Shown: positions 9,642 to 21,387, numbered from the stretch's first letter. The stretch is DNA of 64,000 nt from Setophaga petechia (GCA_024362935.1 JANCRA010000006.1:32915924-32979923); one strand, 5' to 3'. The notes: generated from the letters alone by a model not told the origin. Made by a program: numbers and translations.

Positions 9642-10592
9642 GTGAAGGTTCACCATGTGGATGCCCATATCCCCAAGAGCAGAGCTAATGAGGAGCACCA
9701 AAACAATGAGCAAGTAGACCAGGCTGCAAAAATAGAGGTGTCAAAGATAGATTTAGATTGGCAACATAAAGGAGAGTTATTCCTAGCTCGATGGGCCCAT
9801 GATGCCTCAGACCATCAACACAGAGATGCCACCTATAAGTGGGCACAAGACCAAGGGGTGGATCTAACCATGGACAGTATTTCTCAGGTTATCCATGACT
9901 GTGAGACGTGTGCTGCCATCAAGCAGGCCCAGCAAGTGAAACCCCTGTGTGGTGGGCGATGGTCCAAGTACAAGTATGGGGAGGCCTGGCAGATTAACTA
10001 CATCACCCTGCCCCAGACATGCCAGGGCAAGCGCTACGTGCTGACCATGGTGGAAGCCACCACGGGATGGCTGGAGACCCACCCTGTGCCTCATGCTACG
10101 GCCCGGAACACCATCCTGGGCCTTGAAAAGCAAGTTCTGTGGAGACATGGTACCCCTGAGAGGATTGAGTCAGACAACGGGACTCATTTCAAGAACAGCC
10201 TTATCAACACCTGGGCTAGGGAACATGGCATTGAATGGGTGTACCATATTCCCTACCATGCACCAACTGCAGGCAAAGTGGAGAGGTACAACGGACTGTT
10301 AAAAACCACCTTGAGAGCATTAGGTGGGAGATCTTTCAAAAACTGGTAGCAGCATCTGGCAAAAGCCACCTGGTTTGTTAACACCCGAGGCTCTACTAAC
10401 CAAGTGGGCCCTGCCCAATCTGAGCCTTTGCATAGAGTAGATGGAGACAATGTTCCAGTGGTACATGCCTCGAATACAGACAAACCCATTTGTGGGGTTG
10501 TTTTTGCTCAGGGACCAGGTTTCACATGGTGGATAATTCAAAAAGCTGGAAGAACACGATGTGTACCTCAGGGAGATATGATTGTTGGATAA
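9642..10592 (+). pseudogene. pol: ERV-B integrase
   Basis: The frame carries an HHCC zinc domain (HDASDHQHRDATYKW then CETCAAIKQ) and a catalytic core with ESDNGTHFKNSL and KVERYNGLLK giving the second Asp and the Glu. The first acidic residue, expected in WQIDYI of this family, is Asn (WQINYITLP). A stop at about 10347-10349 (FKNW then stop) interrupts the frame, which continues with KATWFVNTRGSTNQVGPAQS to 10592. It is inactive on two grounds. Confidence 0.85.
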
Positions 10593-10731
10593 AACCTATG
10601 TGTAAATATCACTCTTTGCTGAATGCTGAATGCTATTACCATTGTCTGTGTATAGCTGTATAATGGATGTATAATGCATGTATTTATAGAGTTAGAATTT
10701 ATATTAGTTTTAGTACTAAGCAGACGATATG

Positions 10732-10748
10732 GGGATAAGGAGTGGAAT
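10732..10748 (+). other. ERV-B polypurine tract
   Basis: GGGGATAAGGAGTGGAA lies immediately before the TG that opens the 3' LTR. Confidence 0.7.
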
Positions 10749-11415
10749 GTCCTGGGTTGGCTGTATGATGCTTTTATCCCCAATCATCTTGTTCTGTTCA
10801 TGCTGAATAGTAAGTTTTGCACCTTTAAGACTTATTGCAGAGAGGGAAGGGGGAGAGAAAATGCAGGTTTTTTTCCTCCAGACGATGCTCTCACTCTCCC
10901 ACATTCCTTCTCCTGGCCGGTGGTTGTTTGTCTGCAGACAGACGGCGGACAGAGCTCTTCTTTTGCTTTTTAGTTAGTGTCAGCTAGCTTGAGGCAAAGA
11001 AGTTCCCTGGACTGTGTTTTTTTTCCCTTTTCTTTGGACCTCTTGAAACCTGCTCTGGACTGAACACCCAGGGGAGCACTGGCAGCTCACATTTCTGGCC
11101 CACTGGGCCGGGCCTGGCCTGCGACAATTCCAGCACCAGAGGGACTGATCAGAGACTGAGTGAGCTGCAACCTGGGGACGGGGTTTTTCCTCAGTTTGTC
11201 ATCTCTTTTAGAGCGGCAAAGGGTCTCATTGTTTGATATTGTTTTAGGTTTATTGTTTAATAAACAGCTTTTTTCCACCTTTCTCCAAGGAGGTATTGTT
11301 TTTTTTCTCTCTATTTCCTCCCGGACCAGTTGAGGGGGGGAGGGGCCAACTGGATCTCTTTTCTCACTGGAGCTACTTGGGGAATTCTTCCCCAAATTCA
11401 CTTCAAACCTTGACA
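10749..11415 (+). repeat. ERV-B 3' LTR
   Basis: It begins TGTCCTGGGTTGGCTG, a start typical of bird ERV-L LTRs, holds AATAAACAGC near 11260 as poly(A) signal, and ends about CTTGACA. It is diverged from the 5' LTR pieces at 1-64 and 4931-5330. Confidence 0.75.
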
Positions 11416-11795
11416 CACATTCACCCACAGGTCAAGCAGTCATTGAAAGAATACATCATACCCTGAAATCCCTTTTAGACAGACAAAAAAGGGGGGAGCC
11501 AGAGGCGATGCCTCACATGAAATTGAACATAGCATTGTATCTGTTGAATTTTCTTAATAGTTCGTCTTCAGAGCCCAATCCACCAATCTTGAGACATTTT
11601 TTAAACAGCTCTCAAGCAAAACTAAGAGAGAATCCTTTTGGTTTTGATCAGAAACCCAGAGACAAGACAGATAGAAAGTCCTTTCAAACTAATTACTTAG
11701 AGCAAGAGTTTTGCTTGTGTTTTCACAGAGCAAAGTCTGAAGTGAGTGTCAGCACAGCACGTGAAGCCATTTCAGATGCAAGAAGAGAGCACTGA
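11415..11795 (+). pseudogene. pol: ERV-C integrase C-terminal fragment
   Basis: The open frame starts at the ERV-B junction with THSPTGQAVIERIHHTLK, which covers the catalytic Glu helix. It continues with FLNSSSSEPNPPILRHFLNS, closely parallel to the same region of the intact ERV-D integrase (FLNCTASEPDPPILRHFANT). After about residue 70 the sequence drifts. The parallel places ERV-C in the alpha/beta retrovirus group. Confidence 0.85.
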
Positions 11796-11916
11796 TCCCA
11801 GAAACAGAGAGACAAGCACTCAGACAGAAAAAGAAGTTCAAACTGCAAACAACTCAGAAGAAAAATAAAAGAACAACAACTTTGAGAAGCTTTCCTTTAA
11901 GATTTTGAGTGAAAAG

Positions 11917-13293
11917 ATGGCAATGATTTTTTACAAAGATGAAGTCATGAGCTTCATAATGCTCATGTGCCTCATCTCTTCATCTGTTGCTTTAAGCAAC
12001 AAGAAAAATTTACCCGTAGATCAACCAAAGATGAATGTTAGAGAAATTTTAGCCCAAGCAGCAAATTTAGATAATATCTGCCTGACGCACTCAAGGCCAG
12101 GGAGACCATTCTCAGCATGCATGGTTAGATTGCCAGTAGACGAGGAGCCAAATCCAAGACACCCTTCAGTTGAGATTTCGCAAGTCGTTAAAGATCCTGT
12201 GAATGAGTGGTGTGCTTGGACACATCTTCTTCCTGTGGCTTCCACCAAACCTCAGGAATTGGAAATTTTCAGGTCCATGACAATGGAGCCATGCATGCAG
12301 TTTGAGATTCCAAATGTGACAAAAATAAACAAAACTATTGATGTTACTCCAAATCATGAATCTTACAAAAATGCATCAGCTTGGTACAAACACACCGAGA
12401 TGACAACCAGAGGGTCACTCCAAGTTCCAGTGCAATTGCCAGAAAGACTCTTTTTGATTTGTAAAGACAGAATTTAGCACAGCATTCCTGCAAATGCCAA
12501 GGGAGGTCCATGCAGCATTAGAAAAATGTCAATGTTGTCACTAGATTCAAAATTGATAGGAGAACAAAAACAGAAAGAAAAAAGATCATTACAACACTAC
12601 GATGTAGATTGTGATGACAACGTGTACACTTAAGACAAAGCAAAGAGAATTGCAACAGCAATTTTCTCACCTCAGACAGCCTCGGGAGTAGCCTTGACTC
12701 AACTAGGCTGCATAAGTTGCTGGTTGAGCAAACATACTCAATCCATCTCTGTTGCACTGAGTGACATGTTGAAAGACATAAGCAGTGTAAGAAAAGCAAC
12801 TCTGCAAAACAGAGCGGCGATTGATTATCTGTTGCTCGCTCATAGACATAGATGTGAAGAATTTGAGAGGATGTACTACATGAATCTCTCTGACCATTCA
12901 AAGTCGATTCACAAAAATATTCAAAAGATAAAAGATAGCATAAAGAAGCTTAGAGAAATCACTGCGTCTTAGATTGATGATGTAGTTGAATTTTTTGATC
13001 TTTCTCCTTTATGGAGAAAGTTTTTAAGAATAAGATTTTATATTTTAATAATTCTCCTAGTCCTCATGCTTTTCGTACCATGCATCATTTTATGTGTACA
13101 GCTTGTCATGAGTCGAATTGCAAAAGAAGTTTTTGTAGTACAAACAGAGGGGGAAGATGTGGGAACTCAGCACATCACTCCAGATGTCCAGAGTCACCGA
13201 GGAAACCCTTGGGGGCTCGGAGCTCCTGGAATGTTGCCAGACATTCTTGGTGGCTCGACTTTGACCCTTCTAGGGATGTGTATGAAGACATGA
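11917..13293 (+). pseudogene. env: ERV-C env with in-frame stops
   Basis: From the ATG at 11917 one frame runs 459 codons to 13293 with only three nonsense codons (12475-12477 TAG, 12631-12633 TAA, 12970-12972 TAG). It begins with a signal peptide (IMLMCLISSSVALS), has SU with several Cys and Asn-X-Ser/Thr sites, a fusion-peptide-like stretch (IATAIFSPQTASGVAL) and TM with LQNRAAIDYLLLAHRHRC. The last Cys of the CX6CC motif is Tyr here (CEEFERMYY). A membrane span (YILIILLVLMLFVPCIILC) and cytoplasmic tail follow. The wording is alpharetrovirus-like. It is non-functional. Confidence 0.8.
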
Positions 13294-13309
13294 GAATCAC
13301 TAGAGTTTG

Positions 13310-13790
13310 AGTGGTGTAAAGATGACACATTTACAGGGTGAAATATACATTTTAAGATTTTGGTACAGGAGAGTTATAGAGACAAGATGGAGGAATCGGG
13401 GTGTGTCTCATGCTTCTTCTTTCTTCTTCTTGTCGTCCATCTTCTGGGGTGATGCTGACACCTGGAGATTGGTTTGTAGTGAAGGTGCACTTGTTAACAA
13501 AGGTTAAAAGTATTAAGAATAAAAAGTAAATATGATGTACATGGTTTTTACTATAAAAAGACGCGACTGCCCTGTGAGTAGTCAGAGTGCCCTCAGCTAC
13601 CTTGCTAGTCAGATCCCAGCTGGGCAGAGAGAAAATTTTATAGCTAAGAAATAATAAGCAATCAGAAGACTGAAGTACCAAACAGTCTGGACTTGTCCTT
13701 TGAAGCGCAAGCTGCTCCGAACCATTCTACGCGTGTCCAAGCAGAGACAAGAGCCGAAACCAAACACCAAGCCTCTGGGGATAATTTGAT
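13310..13790 (+). repeat. Probable ERV-C 3' LTR
   Basis: A TATA-like ACTATAAAAAG near 13550, a poly(A)-like AATAATAA near 13650 and a U5-like segment (ACCATTCTACGCGTGTCCAA) follow the env tail. Neither end could be fixed. Confidence 0.5.
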
Positions 13791-13799
13791 TTCAGTTTC

Positions 13800-14090
13800 C
13801 AAATAATTTGTGGCTAATTTGACAGATTTCAGAAGTCTATTCAATGTGAATACACTATATTTTAAAAGACAGGGCACGGAAATATTTTTTAGATCCTGTA
13901 ATTTATTTTCTTTTTACTGATAATTCTTTGACATGTGCAATCTTCAACTGACACTGAATCCAAGTACCTCCTCATGCAGTTTTAATAGATATGAAAATCA
14001 AGACCCTTCATGGCTGACAATCAATCAATCAGACTCTGTCCCTACCCCCACCCCACCATTTCCCCCATCCAAGCCCTGGCACTCAGAGCA
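13800..14090 (+). repeat. Diverged duplication, copy 1
   Basis: The words TCAAGACCCTTCATGGCTGA and CATCCAAGCCCTGGCACTC occur here and again at 16790-17075, with similar AT-rich flanks on the left. Confidence 0.75.
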
Positions 14091-16789
14091 GCCTTGTGCA
14101 AATCTCAGCTCCCTCCAGCCCAGGCTGCACCTGCAGCTTTCAGCTCCTTGGCTCCAACTCCCACCTGCTTTCCTTGGAGAAGGAACTGCCCGAGACACAG
14201 AGGGATGTTCATTTCTTGTCAGCCAACAAAGCCAAGGGAAGGCACAGCTCCATCAAATGCAAATGTCATTCCTCTGCTGGATATTAAATCCACTTTCCAC
14301 AGCAGGCAGTCTCAGAGCAATGGAAAACACCTACTGTGCCCAGCACAGATCCCAAGGTCCCCCCAAACCCTCCCTGCCCCAATTCTGCCCAGATTTGTTC
14401 TTTGCACATGCGAGTCACAGGCTGAAGTCAGGAGCTCCCTCCATGCCCAGAGGGAGGAAAATTGAGAAAGGGGATGAAGAGCTCTCCTGTGCAGAGCCAA
14501 GCTCCAAGCGCCCCTGCAGTGGGAACCACAAGTCATCAGGTTTGTGTCCTTTGGGCTAAGGGCCTGGTGACACTCAGAGGCACAGAAAGGTTTCTTGCCA
14601 ACAAACACAAGTTGAACATTTGAACAGTTTAAAAACCATCACAGTTCTTCCCTCAGCTCGCTGAGATGTCCCAGCAGCATCTGACATGTCCCCCATCTCC
14701 CAGGGATTTCTGTACAGGACCAGTTCTAGACAAAGATATAAGGAAAAAACCAATACCCTGATAAATATATTCCAATTTCAGAAATATTGGGCAACTTCTT
14801 GCAGCTCAAAGCATGAAACCAGTCAGTTGAGAGGTACTTGAATGACCAGAGAGGACCTAGAAGAGCAAATCTGGGAGCAGCAGGAAGGACATAGATCCAT
14901 CTTCTCTAAATGAAGAGATGCCCTTAGACATGGCCATTTAACCAGGAGAGCTAGAAACACCTGACGGAAAAGAAAGATTAAATAATAGACTGAATATTGC
15001 TGACACAAGAAGAGGAGAAGATCAGTATTTCTTCTCCTTCTGCCATCAGTATACTTCCAGGAAATCCCTGTTCCTGATGGGAAAAGTTTAGTATTCCTTA
15101 AAAGTACTCAGATGACACAGATAATAAAGATTTTTCTGTACATTGTCAAACAAACAAGTATTAAAACCTGTGCCCCTTTCCAGGTAGACATCAGTTATGT
15201 GCTCATGAAAAGGCAGTGCCACTTGTGCCCTGAGTGCCCAGCTAGGATTGGATCTCTCCGAGAGCACCTGAGGGACAGCAGAGCACCTTGCAAGCTGCAG
15301 GTCCCTGACAGCCCTGCAGGGCCCCCTTCCCATCAACATCTGCTCTGCTCCAATCTAAAGCAGGGCCCAGCACGGTGCCGGGATCATCAGAGAGCAGAGG
15401 CGTGTGCTGGAATTCAATGCCCTCCCCATCTCGCAGCAGCCCTGCATTTCCCTCCTGCAGCCTTGGTCTCCAGCACAGCCATGGAGGCTCTTTGGGCTCT
15501 GGACTGTTGCTGCAGCTGCCAAGGGCAGCTGAGCTCTGCCTTTGGCACAGTCAGGCCTGGCCAGCGCAGGCCATGCTCAGCAATTGCTTGTGTGTGCCTG
15601 GCCTTGCTGTCAGCCCCGGCAGCGGCTGCATGGCCCCTCTGTGGCCCTGTGCTGGCCCAGCCATGGTGGCCCAGCCCCTGTGCAGGCCCAGCCCAGGCCA
15701 GGAGCATTGCGGCTGGGAACGGCCCCTGTGCCGTGGTGCCCACAGCAGCCTTGGGGCTCTGTGCCCCATGGCCTCCCTGCTGGGCAGCCTCTGCCAGCTC
15801 CTGCAGAGCCCCTGGCACCTGTGGGGCTGCACAGACAGCCCTGCCCCGGGCTCTGCCAGCCTCTGGGCCAGCAGAAAGGCCGGCCAGGGCTGGCCACGGC
15901 CGGGAACAGGCCCTGAGCCCTGCAGGAGGATGGAGCTGGGCCACAGCCAAACTCAGCCCAGGCCAAAGCAGGGCTCATCATCCAGGGCTGCCAACATATG
16001 GGGACAGAGGCTGGCGCTGACAAATGTCCTGGGCCCTCTCCCTGCTCTGTCCGTGCCACCAAGGGCACAGAGCAGCCTCCTCTCTGGGCCACTTGCCTGT
16101 TTGCAATGCCTTGCACAGGCGCTGGCCCTGCCCCACAAGGCCTGGCCTGAGTCCTGCCCCTGCACGCTCAGCCAGGCTGAGATGGACACGGCTGGTTTCT
16201 GGGCCGGGCTCTCTGAGCCCAGCCCAGCTCCCTGCAAGCTCTGCCAGCTGCCCTGAGCTCTGGGCAGCACCAAGGGCCTCTCCCCAGCCCAGCCCAGCCG
16301 GCTCTGGCCCCACAGCTCTGCTCAGCCCAGGCTGTTCTGGCCACTTGCCCCTACGGCCTCAGCCCCTGCCAAGGGCACAGCAGCAGCTGCAGCTGCCACA
16401 GGACTCAGCCCCAGCCATGGGGGAACATGCCTGGCCAAGGCCAAAGGAGGCTCCCTGGCTGCCCTGCTCCCCTCGGGCTGAGGTGCTGAGAGCTCTGCAG
16501 CCCCTGCTGCCATCCCATCTGCCCAGGGCAGCACAAGAGCCCCGGCCTTGGGGCCCTCAAGGGCTGCTCCTGCTCCAGGCCCAGGGCCCATGCCAAAGCT
16601 GGGGCAGCCACAAAGCTGTGACCATTTTTGTTCATTGCTGCTCTGATGGGGATGGATCCTCAGCCACTTGGAGGTTGCTGATGAATTTTACTTCTTCAGA
16701 GGTCTCTTCTTTCTTGCGCTCTTCAGTTCAGGAATTCTGTGAGAAAAACTCATCAACATCTGTTCAAAACATGCCAAAAAAAGTCCATG
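14091..16789. other. GC-rich DNA without supported genes
   Basis: Long frames are open on both strands because of high GC and simple CAGC/CCAG wording, especially 15400-16600. None shows a recognisable domain or consistent splice signals. It lies between two copies of a duplicated segment near an olfactory receptor. Confidence 0.5.
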
Positions 16790-17075
16790 GGAATAATTGA
16801 AGTTTTGAATTCTTCTGTGGTTCATTAGACAGATTTAAGAAGTGTATTTAAAGTGAATGTACTGTACTGAAAACAATGCAGAGAGAATTGTTTGTCCTGT
16901 TTTCTTTTCCTGTTTATAGATTGATATCGGAAATGTCTAATTGATATTTCCCCCCAGCACCTACTAATGGAGTCTGAACAGATATAAAAATCAAGACCCT
17001 TCATGGCTGACAATCAATCAGACTTTGTCTCTACCCCCTCCCCACCATTTCCTTCATCCAAGCCCTGGCACTCCT
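16790..17075 (+). repeat. Diverged duplication, copy 2
   Basis: It pairs with 13800-14090. The copies differ by substitutions and small indels, for example CAATCAATCAATCAG against CAATCAATCAG. Confidence 0.75.
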
Positions 17076-17384
17076 ACAGATCAGGAATGGTGTGGCCAGC
17101 AGCAGCAGGGCACTGATTCTTCCCCTGTGCTCAGCACTGGTTGGGCAGCACCTCGAGTGCAGTGTCCAGTTCTGGGCCCCCCCAATTTAGGAAGGACCTG
17201 GAGGGGCTGGAGCGTGTCCAGAGAATGGCAACAAGGCTGGGGAGGGGTCTGGAGCACAAGTCCTGTGAGGAGTGGCTGAGGGAGCTGGGGTTGTTTATCC
17301 TGGAGAAGAGGAGGTGGTGTCAGGGCACTTGTTGGACTTGATGATCTCCAAGGTCTTTTCCAACCTTGCTGATTCTGGGATTCT
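17072..17384 (+). mobile_element. CR1 LINE 3' end
   Basis: Typical CR1 wording is present: GGAATGGTGTGGCCAGCAG, AGCGTGTCCAGAGAATGGCA, CTTGATGATCTCCAAGGTCT and the terminal GATTCTGGGATTCT, a variant of the short ATTCTATG-type tail repeat. The fragment is 5'-truncated, as most CR1 copies are, and has no coding capacity. Confidence 0.85.
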
Positions 17385-17394
17385 CTGGAACCAC

Positions 17395-18965
17395 CCCTGG
17401 AGCAGTTGCAGGATGAGCCCTGGGCCTCCTCTTCAGGAGCTCCAGCAGCCCAGGTCCCTCAGCTTCTCCTGCCAGCCCCAAACCCAATCCTGTCAGTCCT
17501 GCAGAGCCTATGCAGCTCCTCCTCATTGCCCAGAACAGGGAGCCCCAGAGCCAGACACAGCAGCCCAGATGTGCCCCCCTGGCCTGGGGTGCCTCTGGCA
17601 AGTGAGGAGCAGGAGGCACTGCAGGAGTCTGCAGACAATTCCTGCAGCACTTGTAGGATGATCCTGCTCCCCAAGGGACGTTCCCATGGTGTCAGGTCAG
17701 GAACTGCAATGGGGAGTGGGGCCAGAGAGGAAAGGGCAAACAGGGATGGGCTGTTTGCAGGGGAGGGAAGAGGGCTGGGAAAGAACAAGAAATTTATACC
17801 AGGGAAGAGTAAAGAAAGCAAAGGTGAAGCCAAGAAAATGGTCAGGGCAGTTTGGGGGTGGCTGCCAGGCAGCCCTGGCTCTGAGCAACAGCGTCTGCAG
17901 TGGGACAGGAAACTCCCAGCTGATGGGAACAAACTTTCTGGCTGAGTGCAGAGGCCCGGACAAAGCTGAGTGGTTTCCCTGGTGTCCCCCAGCCCTTGCT
18001 GGCCCCAGGGGCTGATGGCATTTGTGCTCCCTCAGGTTCATGTCGCCACAGCAACAGCATGGGGGTGCTCCCGCCTGCTGTGTGCAATGGAAACAGGGGC
18101 TGCTGAGCCAGTGCTGCCGTGTCTGTGACTGAAAGGATGGGGTACCTGTGTGAGCTGGGGGAGAGGCCAGGGCTGCAGAGGGGGGATGTTGTTGGCAGCT
18201 CCATCAGGACGCTCTGGGACGCTGCCCTGGGCTGTGCAGCGCACTGGGGATGGATCAGCCCCTGCTCTGCTGCTCCTTCCCCTCTGCCCCAGGGCCCTTA
18301 CAGAGCCCCAGCCATGCTGTTTGCCCCCAGCCTGCCCACGGCCAGCCTGGGGCTGCTCACGGGGGTTTTCTGTGCTGAGCATTGGCCTGGCCATGTTCTT
18401 GAGAGAGCCTGGGCAAGGAGCCTGGAGCCCCCAGGGCCTGGCCTGAGGCGTCAGCGCTGCCCCAGCAGTGCCCATGGCCTGTCCCTGCTGCAGCCCCAGC
18501 ACTGCCATCCCCAGGGCTGTGCCTGGCCCCGAGAGCACTCAGGTCCTGCAGCAACACCAGGGCCACCAGGGCAGCAGGGCAGGGCCACGGCAGCAGCACT
18601 GGCAACACCAAGTGCTGCTGCTGCTGGGCACAGCTGCTGGGCCAGCACTGATCTGCCCCAGCTCTGCACACAGACATTGCTGCTGCAGCTCCAGAGAAGG
18701 CAACAAAAGGGCATCTCAGCAGAAAACTTTGCTGGGAGATCCTTTAGTTTCTTTAAAGCCCTCGAGAGTGCAGCCCCTCATTGACACAGTCTATGGCCAT
18801 TGGGAAGATGGAGAGAAAAAAATGAGAAATTGCACAGACAATAGACAATGACATTTCTTTGTGAGCAATATGGAACAAATAAAGAAAAGAAAGCAAAAAA
18901 CTAAACCAACAAAAATATCAAAGATTATTTTTATTACAAAGAAATTGTAAAAACAGGCTAACAGT
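17395..18965. other. GC-rich DNA without supported genes
   Basis: The part 17400-17640 (CAGCAGCCCAGGTCCCTCAG) resembles CR1 in the minus orientation, with low certainty. From 18840 the sequence becomes A-rich and leads into the olfactory receptor 3' side. Confidence 0.4.
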
Positions 18966-19897
18966 TTAATGTTCCTGTAAGCATCCCATCATCAGTCTCC
19001 ACACTGAAGCTTTGAGCTGCTTGTTCCTCAGGCTGTAGATGAGGGGGTTCAGGGCTGGAAGCACCATTGAGTACAGAACTGACACTGCAAGATCCACGGA
19101 TGGGGAGGACGTGGAGGGGGGCTTCAATTGAGCAAATATTCCAGTGCTGAGGAACAGGGAGAGCACGGCCAGGTGAGGGAGGCAGGTGGAAAAGGCATTT
19201 TGCCGTCCCTGCTCAGAGGGGTTTCTCAGCACGGCCCTGAAGATCTGCACATAGGAGAAAACAATGAACACAAAACATCCGAGTCCTAAACATACACTGA
19301 CAGCAATGAGCCCAAGTTCCCTGAGGTTAGGGTGTGAGCAGGAGAGCTTGAGGATCTGAGGGATTTCACAGAAGAACTGGCCCAGGGCATTGCCATGGCA
19401 CAGAGGCAGGGAAAATGTATTGGCTGTGTGCAGCAGTGAATAGAGAAAGGCACTGGCCCAGGCAGCTGCTGCCATGTGGGCACAAGCTCTGCTGCCCAGG
19501 AGGGTCCCGTAGTGCAGGGGTTTGCAGATGGACACGTAGCGGTCGTAGCACATGATTGTCAGGAGAAAAACCTCTGCTGAGATGAAGAACACAAAAAGAA
19601 TAGTTGGACTGCACATCCAGTGTAGGAGATGTTCCTGGTGTCCCAGAGGGAATTGTGCATGGCTTTGGGGACAGTGGTGCAGATGGAGCCCAGGTCGCTG
19701 AGGGCCAGGTTGAGCAGGAAGAAGAACATGGGCGTGTGCAGGTGGTGGCCGCAGGCTACGGCGCTGATGATGAGGCCGTTGCCCAGGAGGGCAGCCAGGG
19801 AGATGCCCAGCAAGAGGCAGAAGTGCAGGAGCTGCAGCTGCCGCGTGTCTGCCAATGCCAGCAGGAGGAAGTGCCTGATGGAGCTGCTGTTGGACAT
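18966..19897 (-). pseudogene. Olfactory receptor, OR14-like, frameshifted
   Basis: The gene starts at MSNSSSIRHFLLLAL (ATG at 19895-19897). The seven-transmembrane landmarks are present: GNGLIISAV in TM1, HTPMFFFLLNLALSDLG in TM2, a MAYDRYVAIC variant CYDRYVSICKPLHY, AFSTCLPHL in TM6 and NPLIYSLRN in TM7. The total span of 932 bases is not a multiple of three. The frame breaks in the A-rich stretch 19590-19600 between TM3 halves (VQLFFL to FFISAEVFLL), consistent with a one-base loss. Wording fits the OR14 (gamma-c) group that is greatly expanded in birds. An assembly error in the short A run is possible. Confidence 0.88.
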
Positions 19898-20825
19898 TTC
19901 CTGTGCCGCCTTGGCATGGGGGACTGTAAGAAAAGAAATCATGGCATAGTTGGGTTTGGAGAGGACTTTAAATATCCCAGCACAGCCTGGAGGCACTTTC
20001 CCCCCACTGCCTGCCCAGGGCTCTGCTGCTGGAGCTGTCCCTGCCAGCAGCTGCTTCCCTGTGCCCAGGGCTGGGCCCTGCCAGTGCTGCCGGAGCCCAG
20101 CCCTTCCCAGCCCTGACTGATTGAAGCTCTCTGTGCCTCTGTGCTGTGCCTGGGCTGGCTGCAGGCAGTGCCCCAGCCCTGCTGGGCTGGCAGAAGAGCT
20201 GCTCATCAAGAGAAATGTGCTTTTGAAGCTCTTCTTGCTTACCAGCAGCTGCCTCGGTGCCAGGAGCCCAGCCCAGCTCAGCAGCACAGACACAGCACAA
20301 GGACTTTAATGAGCCTCTGGGGCTTTGTGCTCAGGCCCTGAACATCACTCCCTGAGAGGGAGCTGAAGAAACCTCTCCAGAACTCCAAGTCAGAATCCAA
20401 CTTCAAAATTTCTTGGACTTTTAATGGCTTCTACTGAGGGACATGACTGAGAAAGTGTCCCCAGGCCCCAGGCAGAGCAGAGAACTGCAGGCAGTGATGA
20501 CAGGTGGGGACAAAGAGAAGCCAAGTCTTGGTGCCCTGGGCCACAGCAGGCTCTGTGCCACCAAGGGCTGGGAGGTGATATCTTGTCCTGAGGCCCTGGG
20601 GCCTCGTGGCACAGCCCCAGCCAGGCTGGGCACTGTCAGCCCCTTGTCCTGCCCCGAGCATCCCCCCCTAGCCCACATCCCAGTGGCCTCAAGGATCTGC
20701 AGGAAGGAGTCCCTGGGGAGCCTTGCTCTGCAATGGGGGCTCCTTCATGCTCCCTGCAGGGATTGCAGGTTATTCAAAGGACTTTGGCTTTGGCTTTTGC
20801 CTTGAAGTCTCTGAGAGGCTTCGCC
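19898..20825. other. OR 5' flank, no supported gene
   Basis: The coding-like frame upstream of the OR start shows no receptor motif. The segment 20760-20831 is the left end of the tandem repeat into which ERV-D inserted. Confidence 0.4.
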
Positions 20826-20831
20826 AATCAT
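20826..20831. repeat. Target-site duplication of ERV-D (left copy)
   Basis: AATCAT precedes the left LTR and recurs at 28959-28964. The intact target word CCAATCATGG survives in the neighbouring repeat unit at 29111-29120. Confidence 0.85.
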
Positions 20832-21387
20832 TATTAATGCGAGCCTTTCGGGGGTCTCAGTAGCTGGCGTTGGCCCGGGACTCTATCCCAGGAAAGGACA
20901 GAGCCCTGGAGTCCAGCCCGCCTGGTCCCGAAACCACGGGGAGCCTTCAGCCTGCAGAGTGATAACAGCTCTGGATAGTGATAACAGCTCTTTGTAGTGA
21001 TAACAGCTCTTTAGGGTTTCGCTGCTGCTAGGCTTGGCTTCCCCGGGTGTAGCTCAGGCAGAGCAGAGAGAGGAGAAGGAGATGCCGGCAGTTCCACTGG
21101 AGATGTTTATTCAGGAGTACGTGAAAGATCCGGAGCAATTCTTCTTCCAACTTAATAGGGTACAGTACGCTAAATTTATACCCTTGGCCAGGATCCAAAC
21201 TGGACCAATGGGATACAGGTTAAAGGTTCCATAAGTGACCAATAGAAGGATCAATAAGGTTTTTTCCTTATAAGGGTACAGATATACATTGTAAGTCCAG
21301 GGTTAGGTCATCCCTGGACCGCTGTGTCAGCAATTCTATTGTTAAAGCCTCCAAGGTGCACAGGCAGGGCCTGTGGCATTTACTACA
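20832..21387 (-). repeat. ERV-D 3' LTR
   Basis: The left 556-bp copy begins TGTAGTAAATGCC on the minus strand after the polypurine tract and ends ATTAATA rather than CA. It holds three near-identical GTGATAACAGCTCT units in tandem (20959-21010), a possible regulatory cluster. Confidence 0.9.

Larger units (their letters stand above)
1..11415 (+). mobile_element. ERV-B: old ERV-L-like provirus, interrupted by ERV-A
   Basis: It consists of 5' LTR, Lys-type primer site, a hydrophobic pre-gag ORF, gag, protease, RT, RNase H, integrase, polypurine tract and 3' LTR, with no env. RT with YIDDIIVWG and the integrase layout are those of class III (ERV-L) elements. Frameshifts, stops and active-site changes show it is dead. 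The 3' LTR abuts an in-frame integrase segment of ERV-C, so ERV-B inserted into that gene. Confidence 0.85.
11415..13790 (+). mobile_element. ERV-C: 3' half of an older alpharetrovirus-like provirus
   Basis: The integrase C-terminus, env and a probable 3' LTR remain. The upstream half must lie before position 1, on the other side of ERV-B. Confidence 0.75.

Noticed and set aside
15112..16800. Several 100-300 codon frames on both strands
   Set aside because: GC-rich low-complexity sequence; no domain, no splice pattern, and frames overlap on both strands.
21034..21234. 66-codon frame repeated at 28605-28805
   Set aside because: It lies antisense inside the ERV-D LTRs and is repeated only because the LTRs are.
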